This document shows, piece by piece, positions 21,512 to 31,383 of a stretch of 64,000 nt of DNA. This DNA comes from Pyronema omphalodes (lineage: Eukaryota > Ascomycota > Pezizomycetes > Pezizales > Pyronemataceae). The notes under the pieces are model-generated. The model did not search any database and was not told the DNA's origin. It saw nothing but the letters and a program-made list of their open reading frames with translations. The stretch is from contig JAJJXM010000078.1 of the NCBI GenBank assembly GCA_024516155.1, forward strand, positions 124,001 to 188,000, given 5' to 3'. The position numbers and the translations under genes are program-made. Each line of letters starts with the position of its first letter. The stretch's first letter is position 1.

Positions 21512-22165
21512 TCACTTCATGACGGCGTAGCAGGTTGCTAGGGTGATGACGACCGCCCATAACCCTGCGGTGGTGACGGCGGAGGCCAGGAGCATGTCAC
21601 GGGAGCGTTGTGACATAAGCCCCCCCCTCCAGGCCGAGACTCCGGCGAGGCCGTAGGCAGTCCTCAAAGCGGGCCTCCGGATGGGGGACCGTCCCCGATA
21701 CTGCCTTCCCCGACGTCGGCGACGTACGACGTCCTGGGTGATGTCCTCGAGGACATAAGGCGGTATTTGCTCTTGTTGGTGTCCTAAGGGGGGCGCCGTT
21801 ATTTGTTCTTGTTGGTGCCCTGAGGAGAACGGTGGTATTTGATCTTGTTGATGCCCTGAGGCGGGGGGCTCCGGGGGATCCGAACAAGCGGCGGATGTCA
21901 GGTCGTTGGTTGGTCGGTACTCGACGGTGGGGAGACGCTGTTCCGGCTCCGCTGTCTGATAGAAAGACAGGTTGATTGCCACCTTCTCGTGGTCCGAGGG
22001 TCCCGTCATCATAATCACTGGGAGTTGGTGTCGGATCGTAGGAATGGTGGAGTCCTCCGATTCCAGTTCGCGGGGACGGGGTGATTCGTTTTCCTGGTTT
22101 TCCGTAGGGACGGGAGGCTCCTTTCCTGTCCCGGGCTCGTCCTTGGCGGGTTGTATCGTTGCCGG
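21512..22165 (-). CDS. Element B third ORF, C-terminal part (tail-anchored)
   Basis: This is the continuation of the ORF that starts at 31,383, interrupted by element A1. After removing A1 and one copy of the GCCGG duplication the frame joins exactly (...TETP/ATIQPAK...), giving 355 residues in all. This part is Pro/Gln/Glu-rich with repeats of GHQQ(D/E)QI. An arginine cluster (VRRRRRGRQYRGR) follows, and then a single hydrophobic segment, MLLASAVTTAGLWAVVITLA, a few residues from the end. That pattern predicts a tail-anchored membrane protein with a cytosolic N-terminus. Its position downstream of pol resembles an env gene, but no signal peptide, furin-type site or fusion peptide is visible. 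Confidence 0.6.
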   Translation of the reverse strand, partial: PATIQPAKDEPGTGKEPPVPTENQENESPRPRELESEDSTIPTIRHQLPVIMMTGPSDHEKVAINLSFYQTAEPEQRLPTVEYRPTNDLTSAACSDPPEPPASGHQQDQIPPFSSGHQQEQITAPPLGHQQEQIPPYVLEDITQDVVRRRRRGRQYRGRSPIRRPALRTAYGLAGVSAWRGGLMSQRSRDMLLASAVTTAGLWAVVITLATCYAVMK

Positions 22166-23496
22166 TGTCACACCCTATAATGTGTGAAGATAGAATTGGT
22201 ATCATATATAACGCTATGGAGAATATGGCAAACTCGACAGGAGAATGAATAATTGAGTTAGTATCCCGGCCCGAGGCATCGAAACTATTATTCACTGTCA
22301 GTTTGGGAGGACTCAGGACGGAGAAGGGGAAAGGAACACTTACCTCAAGGGTGTCGACTTACCCTTGAGACAACTACGAACGACGCTGATGGAGAACGAA
22401 GAAGACGACGAAAGGTCACCTCCTTATACCTGAGGAGTGTTCGGCAATACACGGCTACGATAAGGGGCTGCATAGGAACAGGAGATTCCAAGAGGATGCA
22501 GATGCGGCGCAATGATATCATCCGGTGTTACTAGTTGGGTGAACAGTGGGGCGAGAGATAAGGCAGAGTCTAGTCAGCAAACAGGAGTGGAATGCAGGAC
22601 AAGGGTCAACAGTGCATTAGCATGAGACAACGTCCAGCAGGGAACCCCACTCAGGACACCTGTTTGATGAAACTGATATGACGCGCCCTTGGGCCTAGAG
22701 CTGCCAACTTGGAAACAATACGGCGTTTGCATCCACACCAGGGTGTGGCTGCGCGCAAGTGCGCGCAGGTGGGGCACATATGACATCACACAGGAATGTG
22801 ACGGGGCAGTGCGCTCCGGTAGGGCATGGTATGCCTTATGATGTCAGTGACCTCTACTTGCAATCGAGATTCTCTAGGGAGATCTATGATGGCGCCACTC
22901 ATACGATAAATAACTCATGCGTCATTATCACAGGAGTTCATGCATGATGCAGTCAGACGGAGTTGCCCTCCGGTGTGACTCATAACCCCAGCACCTCATT
23001 GGAAGGTGTGGTAGTACGGTGAGCTATTTCAGGGATTAATCTGACCAGGGCGAGCATTATGCAAGGGAGCAATTAATTTAATTGCGCGCTTAGTATGATG
23101 CAAGCCTCAGCAGATGCGTCACAGCTTTGACCCATGTCTTATCTCCTAAGCCCAGTTTGGCAGTTGGTTCCCCAAGGAGGGCTGGGCGAACTTGTAGACG
23201 AAAGTCTATAAAAGACCCTATGTCTTCCCTCTGTCTCCTCCATCATCAACCATTGATCCTATACGCGACGATACCACATCTACACCAACGAATACCTCCG
23301 AAGACAACCCTTAAGTTTATTCGGCCTGTGATCGATTGATTTACTTCCTAGCTTTATCTTTGGAATACCTCTATTAGTTCTTGAGAACGAAGCGTCTGTT
23401 TGTCTTGAGGACGAAGTGTTTGTCTACCCTAGGACGAAGCACTTGGAAGAACGATCGAAAAGCCTCTGCATAGTTAGGACTGTGCCCAGGTTCACA
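22166..23496 (+). repeat. A1 5' LTR
   Basis: Starts TGTCACACCCTATAATG and ends GCCCAGGTTCACA. A TATA box (TATAAAAG, 23,207-23,214) lies near the 3' end. Downstream, CCTTAAGTTTAT (23,309-23,320) is the exact complement of the sequence 2 nt inside the element. Confidence 0.95.
23207..23214 (+). promoter_or_regulatory. A1 TATA box
   Basis: TATAAAAG in the 5' LTR, present identically in the 3' LTR, about 390 nt upstream of the gag ATG. Confidence 0.6.
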
Positions 23497-23498
23497 CT

Positions 23499-23510
23499 AT
23501 AAACTTAAGG
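23499..23510 (+). promoter_or_regulatory. A1 primer-binding site, self-priming type
   Basis: ATAAACTTAAGG starts 2 nt after the LTR. It is perfectly complementary (12 nt) to CCTTAAGTTTAT in the LTR at 23,309-23,320. There is no TGG start typical of a tRNA 3'-end site. In the Tf1/sushi group the 5' end of the transcript folds back onto such a site to prime reverse transcription. Confidence 0.7.
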
Positions 23511-23605
23511 CTACAAGCTACCAAGTTTATTAATCGACACGAATACGAAAAGACCCTCTTCTAGGGCAAGCCTTATCAATTTCCGAAAACACATTCTATT
23601 CAGCA

Positions 23606-25771
23606 ATGTCTTCCTTCCCCAGAATCACTGCCTCCCCGGCACCCCGCGACGATGACGACGTTTCCATGACCAATGCAGTGGAAATCTATCGCCCTCAAAC
23701 ATGGGAGGAGCTCTCTGGGCCAGGAAAGGCAGCACGCCAGGGGACCAGTGTTGACAGGAACCAACTTCCTGATTGGTTCATTAAGATGGTGGAAAAGATG
23801 CAAATGACGGAAAGGGATGTTCAGGGATTGATGGCAGCCCTTAGAACCGAAGGAGCAACGGTACAAGCTGATATCAATTACATGAAGTACCAATATGACG
23901 AGATGGCCAAAACAATGCAACAAGCCTACGATGTTGTGTTGCGCCAAGGGAATATTGACAGAGAACTGAGCCAAACCTCCATTGTACGACTCATTCAATC
24001 TAGCAATGAGTTTAGCTCGGATGTTTGGAATGCCATTGGGGAATTGGCAACGGATATTCAACAGAAGCAGGTAGCCCACAACCAGGCTGCTGAGCGTTTG
24101 AACATTGGTGTTAGGATCATCAATGATTACTTGAGGGATTTCTCCAACTATCAACAAGGTTGGAATATGGGAGTCGAAGGTTGGGCAGCCACAAAAAATC
24201 AGACTGACCAACAAAGGGACGAACAGATTCGTCTTTTAGCACAAGCAGAGCAGGAGCAACAACGGAAATTGTTGGAGTATGAGACTCAGAGGGAGAATGA
24301 GAAGAAGGAAATCATCGATAAGGTGATTCAAAGGGTTATGGATATGAATGCAAGGAACCAACCTATCGATGCGGAATCCTTGGCTGAGGCGGTACAAGAT
24401 GAACCCCGGCGGAGGACTGTCTCCCCTAGCCTTTTCAACATTGCAATGGAGACTGCTCTGCCTGCCTCAAGGATTGCCACACCACCCCCAGCAGCAGCTG
24501 GAAATGGCGGACGAGGAAATGGACCACCAAGAAGGAGAATCACCATTCCTCCTCCGGAGCCCTCTGATAACGGAAACCGCAATCCCAGACAGCCTGCAGC
24601 ACCCCCTCAACAGAACCAGCCCAGTGATAATGCAGAAGTTGAAGCTACACGATTTCTGACAGCTATCATTGATAAGATTCAAGGACCTAGGGATGGCCCC
24701 AAGAGACCCAAGATGCCAGAACTCAAGGCACCACAATACTTTTCTGGCAAGGACAAAACTCTTTACAGAGCCTGGTGGACGTCGGTACAGGACTATGTTT
24801 CAACCTATGCTATGTCCTGGCCGGACGAGGATGCACAAATCAAATGGGTTGGTAGTTTATTCACCCACAAGGCTTTGGCATGGCACCAGGAGCGTAGGAA
24901 GTCTATCCAGAAGCAGAACTTGAAAGACAATTGGGAGGCATTCTCTAGTGCGATTGAGGCAAGGTTTGAGGACAAGAGGGAAGCTCAGAAGGATGTGAAA
25001 CGAATCACAGAGCTTCAATACGATGGTGATATCGATGACTATATTACAAAATTGGAGGACTTGAATATGCGCGTGGGGGCATTGGGACCTATGTACAGAA
25101 ATGTCATATGGGAGGCCATGACCCCAGCTATTAAGAAAATGGTTTATCAGAGATATGGTGGAATTCCTAATGAAGACAGTACCCTAATTGATGCAGTAAA
25201 GGATGCTGCGCATGTTATTGAGGGTTTAAACGAGGAGTTAGGATATACAAAAAAGAGAACTTTGGAAGTGCGTGGGGAACGCAAGGATAAGGGAAAAGAA
25301 AAGGAAACTGCGCATCCAAGAGAGGTGCAGCAGAAGAATCAAAAGGTTAAGGATAAGGGACCGAAAAAGGAATTTGCTGGGAAAAAGGATAAGAAATCAG
25401 AAAAGCCAGCAGTATATGCCTCAGGGAGGGAGGCTTTGCAAGGAGTTCCCCAAGCCGAAATTGATAAACATAAGAAGGAAAAGGCAGACTGTTGGCGTTG
25501 TGGTCGTTCAGGACACAGGATGTATGACTGCTATGCGAAGAAGACAGTTGGGGGAACTGAGTTGGCAAAAGATGGGAAGGTTGCTTCTTCAGGGAAGAGG
25601 AAGCGCGACAACGATGATAATGAAGATGGGCATGAACAAGAAAAGCCCAAGGAGGCCAAGAAGGCAAAGACTGCTGCAGTAAGGCAAGATGAGGAAGACA
25701 CTCATATGTCTGATGCGCAACCAAGAATTTGGGAATTGGAGGATGAGGAAAATATGCATTCGGATTTTTAA
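23606..25771 (+). CDS. gag: A1 Gag
   Basis: 721 residues from the ATG at 23,606, the first in the 109-nt leader. An extended N-terminal helical/coiled-coil region (about 55-230) precedes a Pro-rich linker and the conserved capsid-like retrotransposon Gag domain (from about 375, YFSGKDKTLYRAWW). A Lys-rich segment follows, then one CCHC zinc knuckle, CWRCGRSGHRMYDC (629-642), and an acidic tail. The protein packages element RNA into virus-like particles. It is longer than the C (372 aa) and D (380 aa) Gags because of the N-terminal extension. The stop at 25,769-25,771 lies within a -1 frameshift signal. Confidence 0.9.
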   Translation: MSSFPRITASPAPRDDDDVSMTNAVEIYRPQTWEELSGPGKAARQGTSVDRNQLPDWFIKMVEKMQMTERDVQGLMAALRTEGATVQADINYMKYQYDEMAKTMQQAYDVVLRQGNIDRELSQTSIVRLIQSSNEFSSDVWNAIGELATDIQQKQVAHNQAAERLNIGVRIINDYLRDFSNYQQGWNMGVEGWAATKNQTDQQRDEQIRLLAQAEQEQQRKLLEYETQRENEKKEIIDKVIQRVMDMNARNQPIDAESLAEAVQDEPRRRTVSPSLFNIAMETALPASRIATPPPAAAGNGGRGNGPPRRRITIPPPEPSDNGNRNPRQPAAPPQQNQPSDNAEVEATRFLTAIIDKIQGPRDGPKRPKMPELKAPQYFSGKDKTLYRAWWTSVQDYVSTYAMSWPDEDAQIKWVGSLFTHKALAWHQERRKSIQKQNLKDNWEAFSSAIEARFEDKREAQKDVKRITELQYDGDIDDYITKLEDLNMRVGALGPMYRNVIWEAMTPAIKKMVYQRYGGIPNEDSTLIDAVKDAAHVIEGLNEELGYTKKRTLEVRGERKDKGKEKETAHPREVQQKNQKVKDKGPKKEFAGKKDKKSEKPAVYASGREALQGVPQAEIDKHKKEKADCWRCGRSGHRMYDCYAKKTVGGTELAKDGKVASSGKRKRDNDDNEDGHEQEKPKEAKKAKTAAVRQDEEDTHMSDAQPRIWELEDEENMHSDF

Positions 25772-25799
25772 AGTCCTCTAGGGAGGCGTCACCCGAGGA
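25762..25799 (+). promoter_or_regulatory. A1 -1 ribosomal frameshift signal
   Basis: The gag codons TCG GAT TTT TAA contain the heptamer G GAT TTT (25,762-25,768). A 5-nt spacer (TAAAG) follows, then a stem-loop: TCCTC (25,774-25,778) pairs with GAGGA (25,795-25,799), and GGG (25,781-25,783) pairs with CCC (25,792-25,794). The -1 frame is open from 25,747 into pol. GGAUUUU before a stop is the dianthovirus shift site. Confidence 0.65.
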
Positions 25800-28700
25800 G
25801 GAAACATATGAAGACGCAATAATTGGGAAATGTGCAGGGACAAAAAGAAAAACAATGGACAGCCTTGAGTCGACCAGGACAAAGAGTCGACGATCAGACA
25901 ATGGAGATGCTATTCCAGGAACTAGGGAATTAGCTCCAACTCCTCCTCACCATGGACCGAGACCAATAATCAATATGGTTCTCCTATGGTCCAAGAATCA
26001 GCAACGCACGATTAGAGTCCTATTAGACACAGGCTCTACTGCCGCCCTGCTGGACAAAGCCTTTGTCCAGAAATTCAAGATTCCAACCGACAAAAGAGAC
26101 ACCCCCCTCCAAATTCGCAACTTTAACAATGAAATAGTTGCTGGAGCAGGAGTATTCTTTACGGTTCCATTTATGTTGCAGCATAAGAACCACTTTGCTG
26201 CAGAATCATTTGAAGTCGCTCCACTAGATAGCGACTGCGATGCTATCCTTCCATATTGGTGGATGGCTCAACATCAGCCTTGCAACCTCTGGGGAGATCA
26301 GAACCAGATCTCATTCACCTCCTCACGTTGCAAAGAGAAGTGCACTAAGGCGCAAGCCAGTGCCTTTTCCCTCCAGGTCGACAAACATGTACTCGACCAC
26401 CCAGAGGCCTTAGTCTTAGGCCACATCTCATCATTATCCACCACAGAAGAATTGTCAGAGGCACTTCAACAAGTCCCTGAGAAATTTCGTGGTTGGATCA
26501 ATATTATGACAAAGGAAGCAGCAGATAGGCTTCCAGAACACAAACCATACGACCATGCTATTGACCTAAAGCAAGGAGAAACTCCTCCTTGGGGACCTGT
26601 CTATGCTCTCAACGAAGTTGAGCTAGAGACACTAAGAGAATGGTTAAAGGACATGCTGCGTACAGGGAAAATAAGACCCTCCAAGTCACCAGCAGCAGCC
26701 CCTATTCTTTTCGTCCCAAAGGCCCATGGCAGAGGTCTACGGTTATGTGTTGACTATCGGGGCATAAACAAAATAACAATTGCCAATCGATACCCGCTCC
26801 CACTCATGTCAGAATTACAGGACAGAGTTAGAGGAGCTAAAATATTCACGAAGATGGATCTGAAGAATGGATACCATCTAATAAGAATAAAGGAAGGAGA
26901 TGAATGGAAAACGGCTTTTAGGTGCCGATAAGGACTATATGAATTTTTGGTTATGCCTTTTGGGTTGAGCAATGCTCCGGCCACATTCCAAGATATGATG
27001 AATCATATCTTTAGGGATATGTTGGACCAAGGAGTTATTGCATATATTGATGATGTACTCATCTATGCGGAGACGGAAGAAAAGCATGATGAGTTGGTTA
27101 AAGAAGTATTAAGAAGGTTGGAAGAAAATGGATTGGTTATATCACCGGAAAAATGTGTCTGGGGACAAAGGAAAGTGGAATTTCTGGGATATATAATAAG
27201 CGAAAATGGGATTGAAATGGCTAAGGACAAGGTGGAAACAGTCCTTATATGGGAACCCCCAAAGTCCTTGAAGGAAGTACAAGGCTTTCTTGGATTCGCT
27301 AACTTCTATCGGAGATTCATTAAGGACTTCTCAAGAATATGTCGTCCTCTCACAGAATCTACGAAAGGCGATCCAAAGAAATGGGAATGGACTGTTGCGA
27401 TGGAACTAGCATTTGACGAGCTAAAGAGACGATTCACTACAGCACCAATCTTGCATCATTTTGATCCAAGAAAGGTCTGTATTGTTGAAACTGACGCTTC
27501 TGATTTTGCTTTAGGCGCAGTTCTATCCCAGAAAGGGGATGATGGGAAGTTGCATCCAATTGCTTTCCATTCAAGAAAATTCACTCCTGCTGAGATCAAC
27601 TATGAGATCCACGACAAGGAACTCTTAGCCATTGTTGACTCATTCAAAGTATGGAGAAGATATCTTGAAGGAGCAATGTTTACTGTGGAAGTTTACAGCG
27701 ACCACCAAAACCTAGAGTACTTTACAACAACAAAAGTGCTCAATCGACGTCAAGCTAGATGGGCTCAAGAGCTTGCTGGCGTTGACTTCAAAATTTATTA
27801 CAGACCTGGGGTTAAGAATGGGAAACCAGATGCTTTATCTAGGCGTCCGGAGTTCCGCCCTGAAAAGGGGGGAGGTGAAGATCAGCCGATTACGACGATC
27901 CTGCATCAAAGTCATTTTGCATCGATTTCGTCAATCAGCACTGCTGGAGAAGGGACATCTTTCATTATTTCTTCAGCACGTCTTTCCTCTATTCCCTTGG
28001 TTAAATGGTCGGCAGAATTTTTGAAGATGGTTAAGGAAGCTGGAAAACTGGATCAGATTTACGTGGAGGCAACAAAGAAAATTAAAGAACCACTGACGAT
28101 AGAAGATGGCATTCTCTATCGAAAAGAAAAACTATGGGTACCAAGGGATTTGGTAAATACAGTTCTTGAATCCGAACATGACTCTAAGATTGCAGGTCAC
28201 TTTGGACAAGACAAAACTATTGAATTAATTCGAAGGAACTTCTGGTGGCCGAAGATGGAAGAAGGAATAATCAATTATGTTAAGAGTTGTATGGAATGTC
28301 AAAGGGACAAAAAGGCGCGGCACCTGAAGTATGGATTACTTCAACCTTTGGAATTACCCTATGCCCCATGGCAATCAATCGCCATGGACTTTATTACAGA
28401 CCTACCGGAATCAAATGGATGTGATCAACTCTGGGTAGTAGTTGATCGATTTTCGAAGATGGCCCACTTTATACCATTGCAAAAGGACGGCAAGACAACT
28501 GCAGACCTTGTCCGGATCTTTGCTAAAGAAATATGGAAATTACATGGGCTGCCAACAGACATTGTTTCTGATAGGGACTCCAGGTTCACAAGTACGACCT
28601 GGAAAGCATTTCTTGGGACACTAGCAATCAAGCCTAGAATGTCCACAGCGTTCCACCCTCAAACTGACGGACAGACGGAACGACTCAACCAGACAATTGA

Positions 28701-29463
28701 AGCATACCTCCGCTCCTTTGTCAATCATGAGATGGACGATTGGGTTGACTTGTTACCGATGGCAGAGTTTGCCTATAACAACTCAGTAACCACCGCTACA
28801 GGACTATCACCCTTTTATGCGAATTACGGTTACAACCCCATTGCCAGCAACCCTACTGCAACTGCTGTGCGAAATCCTGCCAGCAAAGCATACGCCCACT
28901 GGATGCATACTGTGCACGAAGGAGCAAAATTATCCTTACAGAAAGCACAAGAAAGAATGAAGAAGTATGCAGACCTACAACGCAAGGAGGCCCCTACTTA
29001 CCAAGTTGGAGACTTGGTTATGCTTGATGGACGACATATCAAAACACGACGACCATCACACAAATTGGATCACAAATTACACGGTCCATTTCAAGTCGAA
29101 AAAGTCATATCCCCGACAGCAATTCGTCTCACTCTACCACGGAAATGGAAGATCCATAATGTCTTTCATATTTCCCTACTTGAGCCTTTCCACACCGGTA
29201 CAAGAGCTCCACCAGATCCAAATAAAATTCTTAGGGAAGCAGACGACGTTGAGGGAAGCGAGGAGTACGATATAGATGAAATTATGAGCAGTTTTAAATC
29301 AGGAAACAGAGTGCTCTACCTCGTTAAATGGCTTGGGTGGCCAAACAAGAAAGATTGGACGGCGGAACCCTTCGACAACTTTTCAGTAGGAGGTCAGGAG
29401 AAGCTCAGAGAATTCCATCTCAAGCACCCTGATGCTCCGAGGGACTACCGACTCAAAGACTAG
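25763..29463 (+). pseudogene. pol: A1 Pol (PR-RT-RH-IN-chromodomain), broken by one stop
   Basis: Read in the -1 frame relative to gag. It contains an aspartic protease (RVLLDTGSTAALL, near 26,015), RT with LPLMSELQDRVRGAKIFTKM and YIDDVLIY (about 27,040), and RNase H (VETDASDFALGAVLSQ). The integrase has an HHCC finger (…GHFGQDKTIELIRRNFWWP, CMECQRDK) and a DDE core (DFITDLP, SDRDSRFTS, TDGQTERLNQ). A C-terminal chromodomain follows (YDIDEIMSSF, LVKWLGWPNKKDWTAEP). Chromodomains steer integration toward particular histone marks. A TAA at 26,929-26,931 replaces the Tyr expected in the FR-RYGL motif of RT; both sides are in the same frame and otherwise intact, so this is a single nonsense change. 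If frameshifting fails, the first ATG is at 25,855. Confidence 0.9.
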
Positions 29464-29620
29464 GCTTAATGTTTTTTCCCACGTGGTTTTCATTAAGTTG
29501 AGTTGGTAGTAGGATGTAGGGGCTGGAGGACTACATCTATAATTGATCACTTAATCACTTGGCTGCGGCGAGGTGCGATCACAGAATGATGAACTACGAG
29601 CTTCGGGACGAAGCTTGAAC

Positions 29621-29633
29621 AGGGGGGAGGTGG
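29621..29633 (+). promoter_or_regulatory. A1 polypurine tract
   Basis: AGGGGGGAGGTGG directly precedes the 3' LTR, where plus-strand DNA synthesis starts. Confidence 0.75.
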
Positions 29634-30964
29634 TGTCACACCCTATAATGTGTGAAGATAGAATTGGTATCATATATAACGCTATGGAGAATATGGCAAA
29701 CTCGACAGGAGAATGAATAATTGAGTTAGTATCCCGGCCCGAGGCATCGAAACTATTATTCACTGTCAGTTTGGGAGGACTCAGGACGGAGAAGGGGAAA
29801 GGAACACTTACCTCAAGGGTGTCGACTTACCCTTGAGACAACTACGAACGACGCTGATGGAGAACGAAGAAGACGACGAAAGGTCACCTCCTTATACCTG
29901 AGGAGTGTTCGGCAATTCACGGCTACGATAAGGGGCTGCATAGGAACAGGAGATTCCAAGAGGATGCAGATGCGGCGCAAGGATATCATCCGGTGTTACT
30001 AGTTGGGTGAACAGTGGGGCGAGAGATAAGGCAGAGTCTAGTCAGCAAACAGGAGTGGAATGCAGGACAAGGGTCAACAGTGCATTAGCATGAGACAACG
30101 TCCAGCAGGGAACCCCACTCAGGACACCTGTTTGATGAAACTGATATGACGCGCCCTTGGGCCTAGAGCTGCCAACTTGGAAACAATACGGCGTTTGCAT
30201 CCACACCAGGGTGTGGCTGCGCGCAAGTGCGCGCAGGTGGGGCACATATGACATCACACAGGAATGTGACGGGGCAGTGCGCTCCGGTAGGGCATGGTAT
30301 GCCTTATGATGTCAGTGACCTCTACTTGCAATCGAGATTCTCTAGGGAGATCTATGATGGCGCAACTCATACGATAAATGACTCATGCGTCATTATCACA
30401 GGAGTTCATGCATGATGCAGTCAGACGGAGTTGCCCTCCGGTGTGACTCATAACCCCAGCACCTCATTGGAAGGTGTGGTAGTACGGTGAGCTATTTCAG
30501 GGATTAATCTGACCAGGGCGAGCATTATGCAAGGGAGCAATTAATTTAATTGCGCGCTTAGTATGATGCAAGCCTCAGCAGATGCGTCACAGCTTTGACC
30601 CATGTCTTATCTCCTAAGCCCAGTTTGGCAGTTGGTTCCCCAAGGAGGGCTGGGCGAACTTGTAGACGAAAGTCTATAAAAGACCCTATGTCTTCCCTCT
30701 GTCTCCTCCATCATCAACCATTGATCCTATACGCGACGATACCACATCTACACCAACGAATACCTCCGAAGACAACCCTTAAGTTTATTCGGCCTGTGAT
30801 CGATTGATTTACTTCCTAGCTTTATCTTTGGAATACCTCTATTAGTTCTTGAGAACGAAGCGTCTGTTTGTCTTGAGGACGAAGTGTTTGTCTACCCTAG
30901 GACGAAGCACTTGGAAGAACGATCGAAAAGCCTCTGCATAGTTAGGACTGTGCCCAGGTTCACA
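29634..30964 (+). repeat. A1 3' LTR
   Basis: 1,331 bp, the same length as the 5' copy. The differences noticed are at or near 29,917 (T/A), 29,981 (G/T), 30,364 (A/C) and 30,378 (G/A). Confidence 0.95.
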
Positions 30965-30969
30965 GCCGG

Positions 30970-31383
30970 GGTCTCCGTGGGGGGTTTCCATCCTCTGATA
31001 CCGCATCTCTGGTCGTGTCTGTCTTTGTTGACCAGGAATTTACACACATTGCAGAGTCTCTTTCCTTTCTGCCATGCGTTGCAGGCTTTTTGCGGGTCCA
31101 TCCTTCGGTGTCGGATCACCCATTCTAACTCGGGGTCATGTAGCTGCCCGCAGCTACATGATTTCTTGATGCGTGCCGCAATTGCTTGCGCTACCGCTGG
31201 GAAATGATTGTTGTTCATTTTCGATAGGAGGTGAATGGAGCAGGAGTCGTTGTTGCAGAACGACCAGTGTAGTTCTGCGTGCGGGATCGTGGGGTGGGGG
31301 GATTTCTTTTCTGCCGGGGGAGTAGGGGTTCGGTACCAGCCCAAAGAGGACGGGGGGTCCTCGGAGTTCGTTCTATCGTCCAT
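30970..31383 (-). CDS. Element B third ORF, N-terminal part (Cys-rich)
   Basis: The ATG (31,383-31,381) overlaps the pol stop TAA (31,385-31,383) as TAATG, a typical termination-reinitiation arrangement. The 138 residues here start MDDRTNSEDPPSSLGWYRTP. They contain a cysteine/histidine cluster (LHWSFCNNDSCSIHLLSK, KKSCSCGQLHDPE, QKACNAW, KRLCNVCKF, RCGIRGW) that could bind zinc. HW-x-C-x-D-x-C-x-HL-x-K motifs occur in hypothetical proteins tied to fungal retroelements, as far as I recall. The ORF continues at 22,165 beyond element A1. Function unknown; it could be an accessory or envelope-like protein. Confidence 0.65.

Larger units (their letters stand above)
22166..30964 (+). mobile_element. 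Ty3/gypsy chromovirus A1, complete with TSD
   Basis: An 8,799-bp element with LTRs of 1,331 bp each, flanked by GCCGG at 22,161-22,165 and 30,965-30,969. The LTRs differ at about four positions by eye, so the insertion is fairly recent. The order is LTR, self-priming site, gag, -1 frameshift site, pol (PR-RT-RH-IN-chromodomain), polypurine tract, LTR. An in-frame TAA in RT makes this copy defective. It is inserted in the third ORF of element B. Confidence 0.95.

Noticed and set aside
21512..22165. Third ORF of B called as a retroviral envelope
   Set aside because: No signal peptide, no cleavage site, a single tail anchor only. The position is env-like but the features are not.
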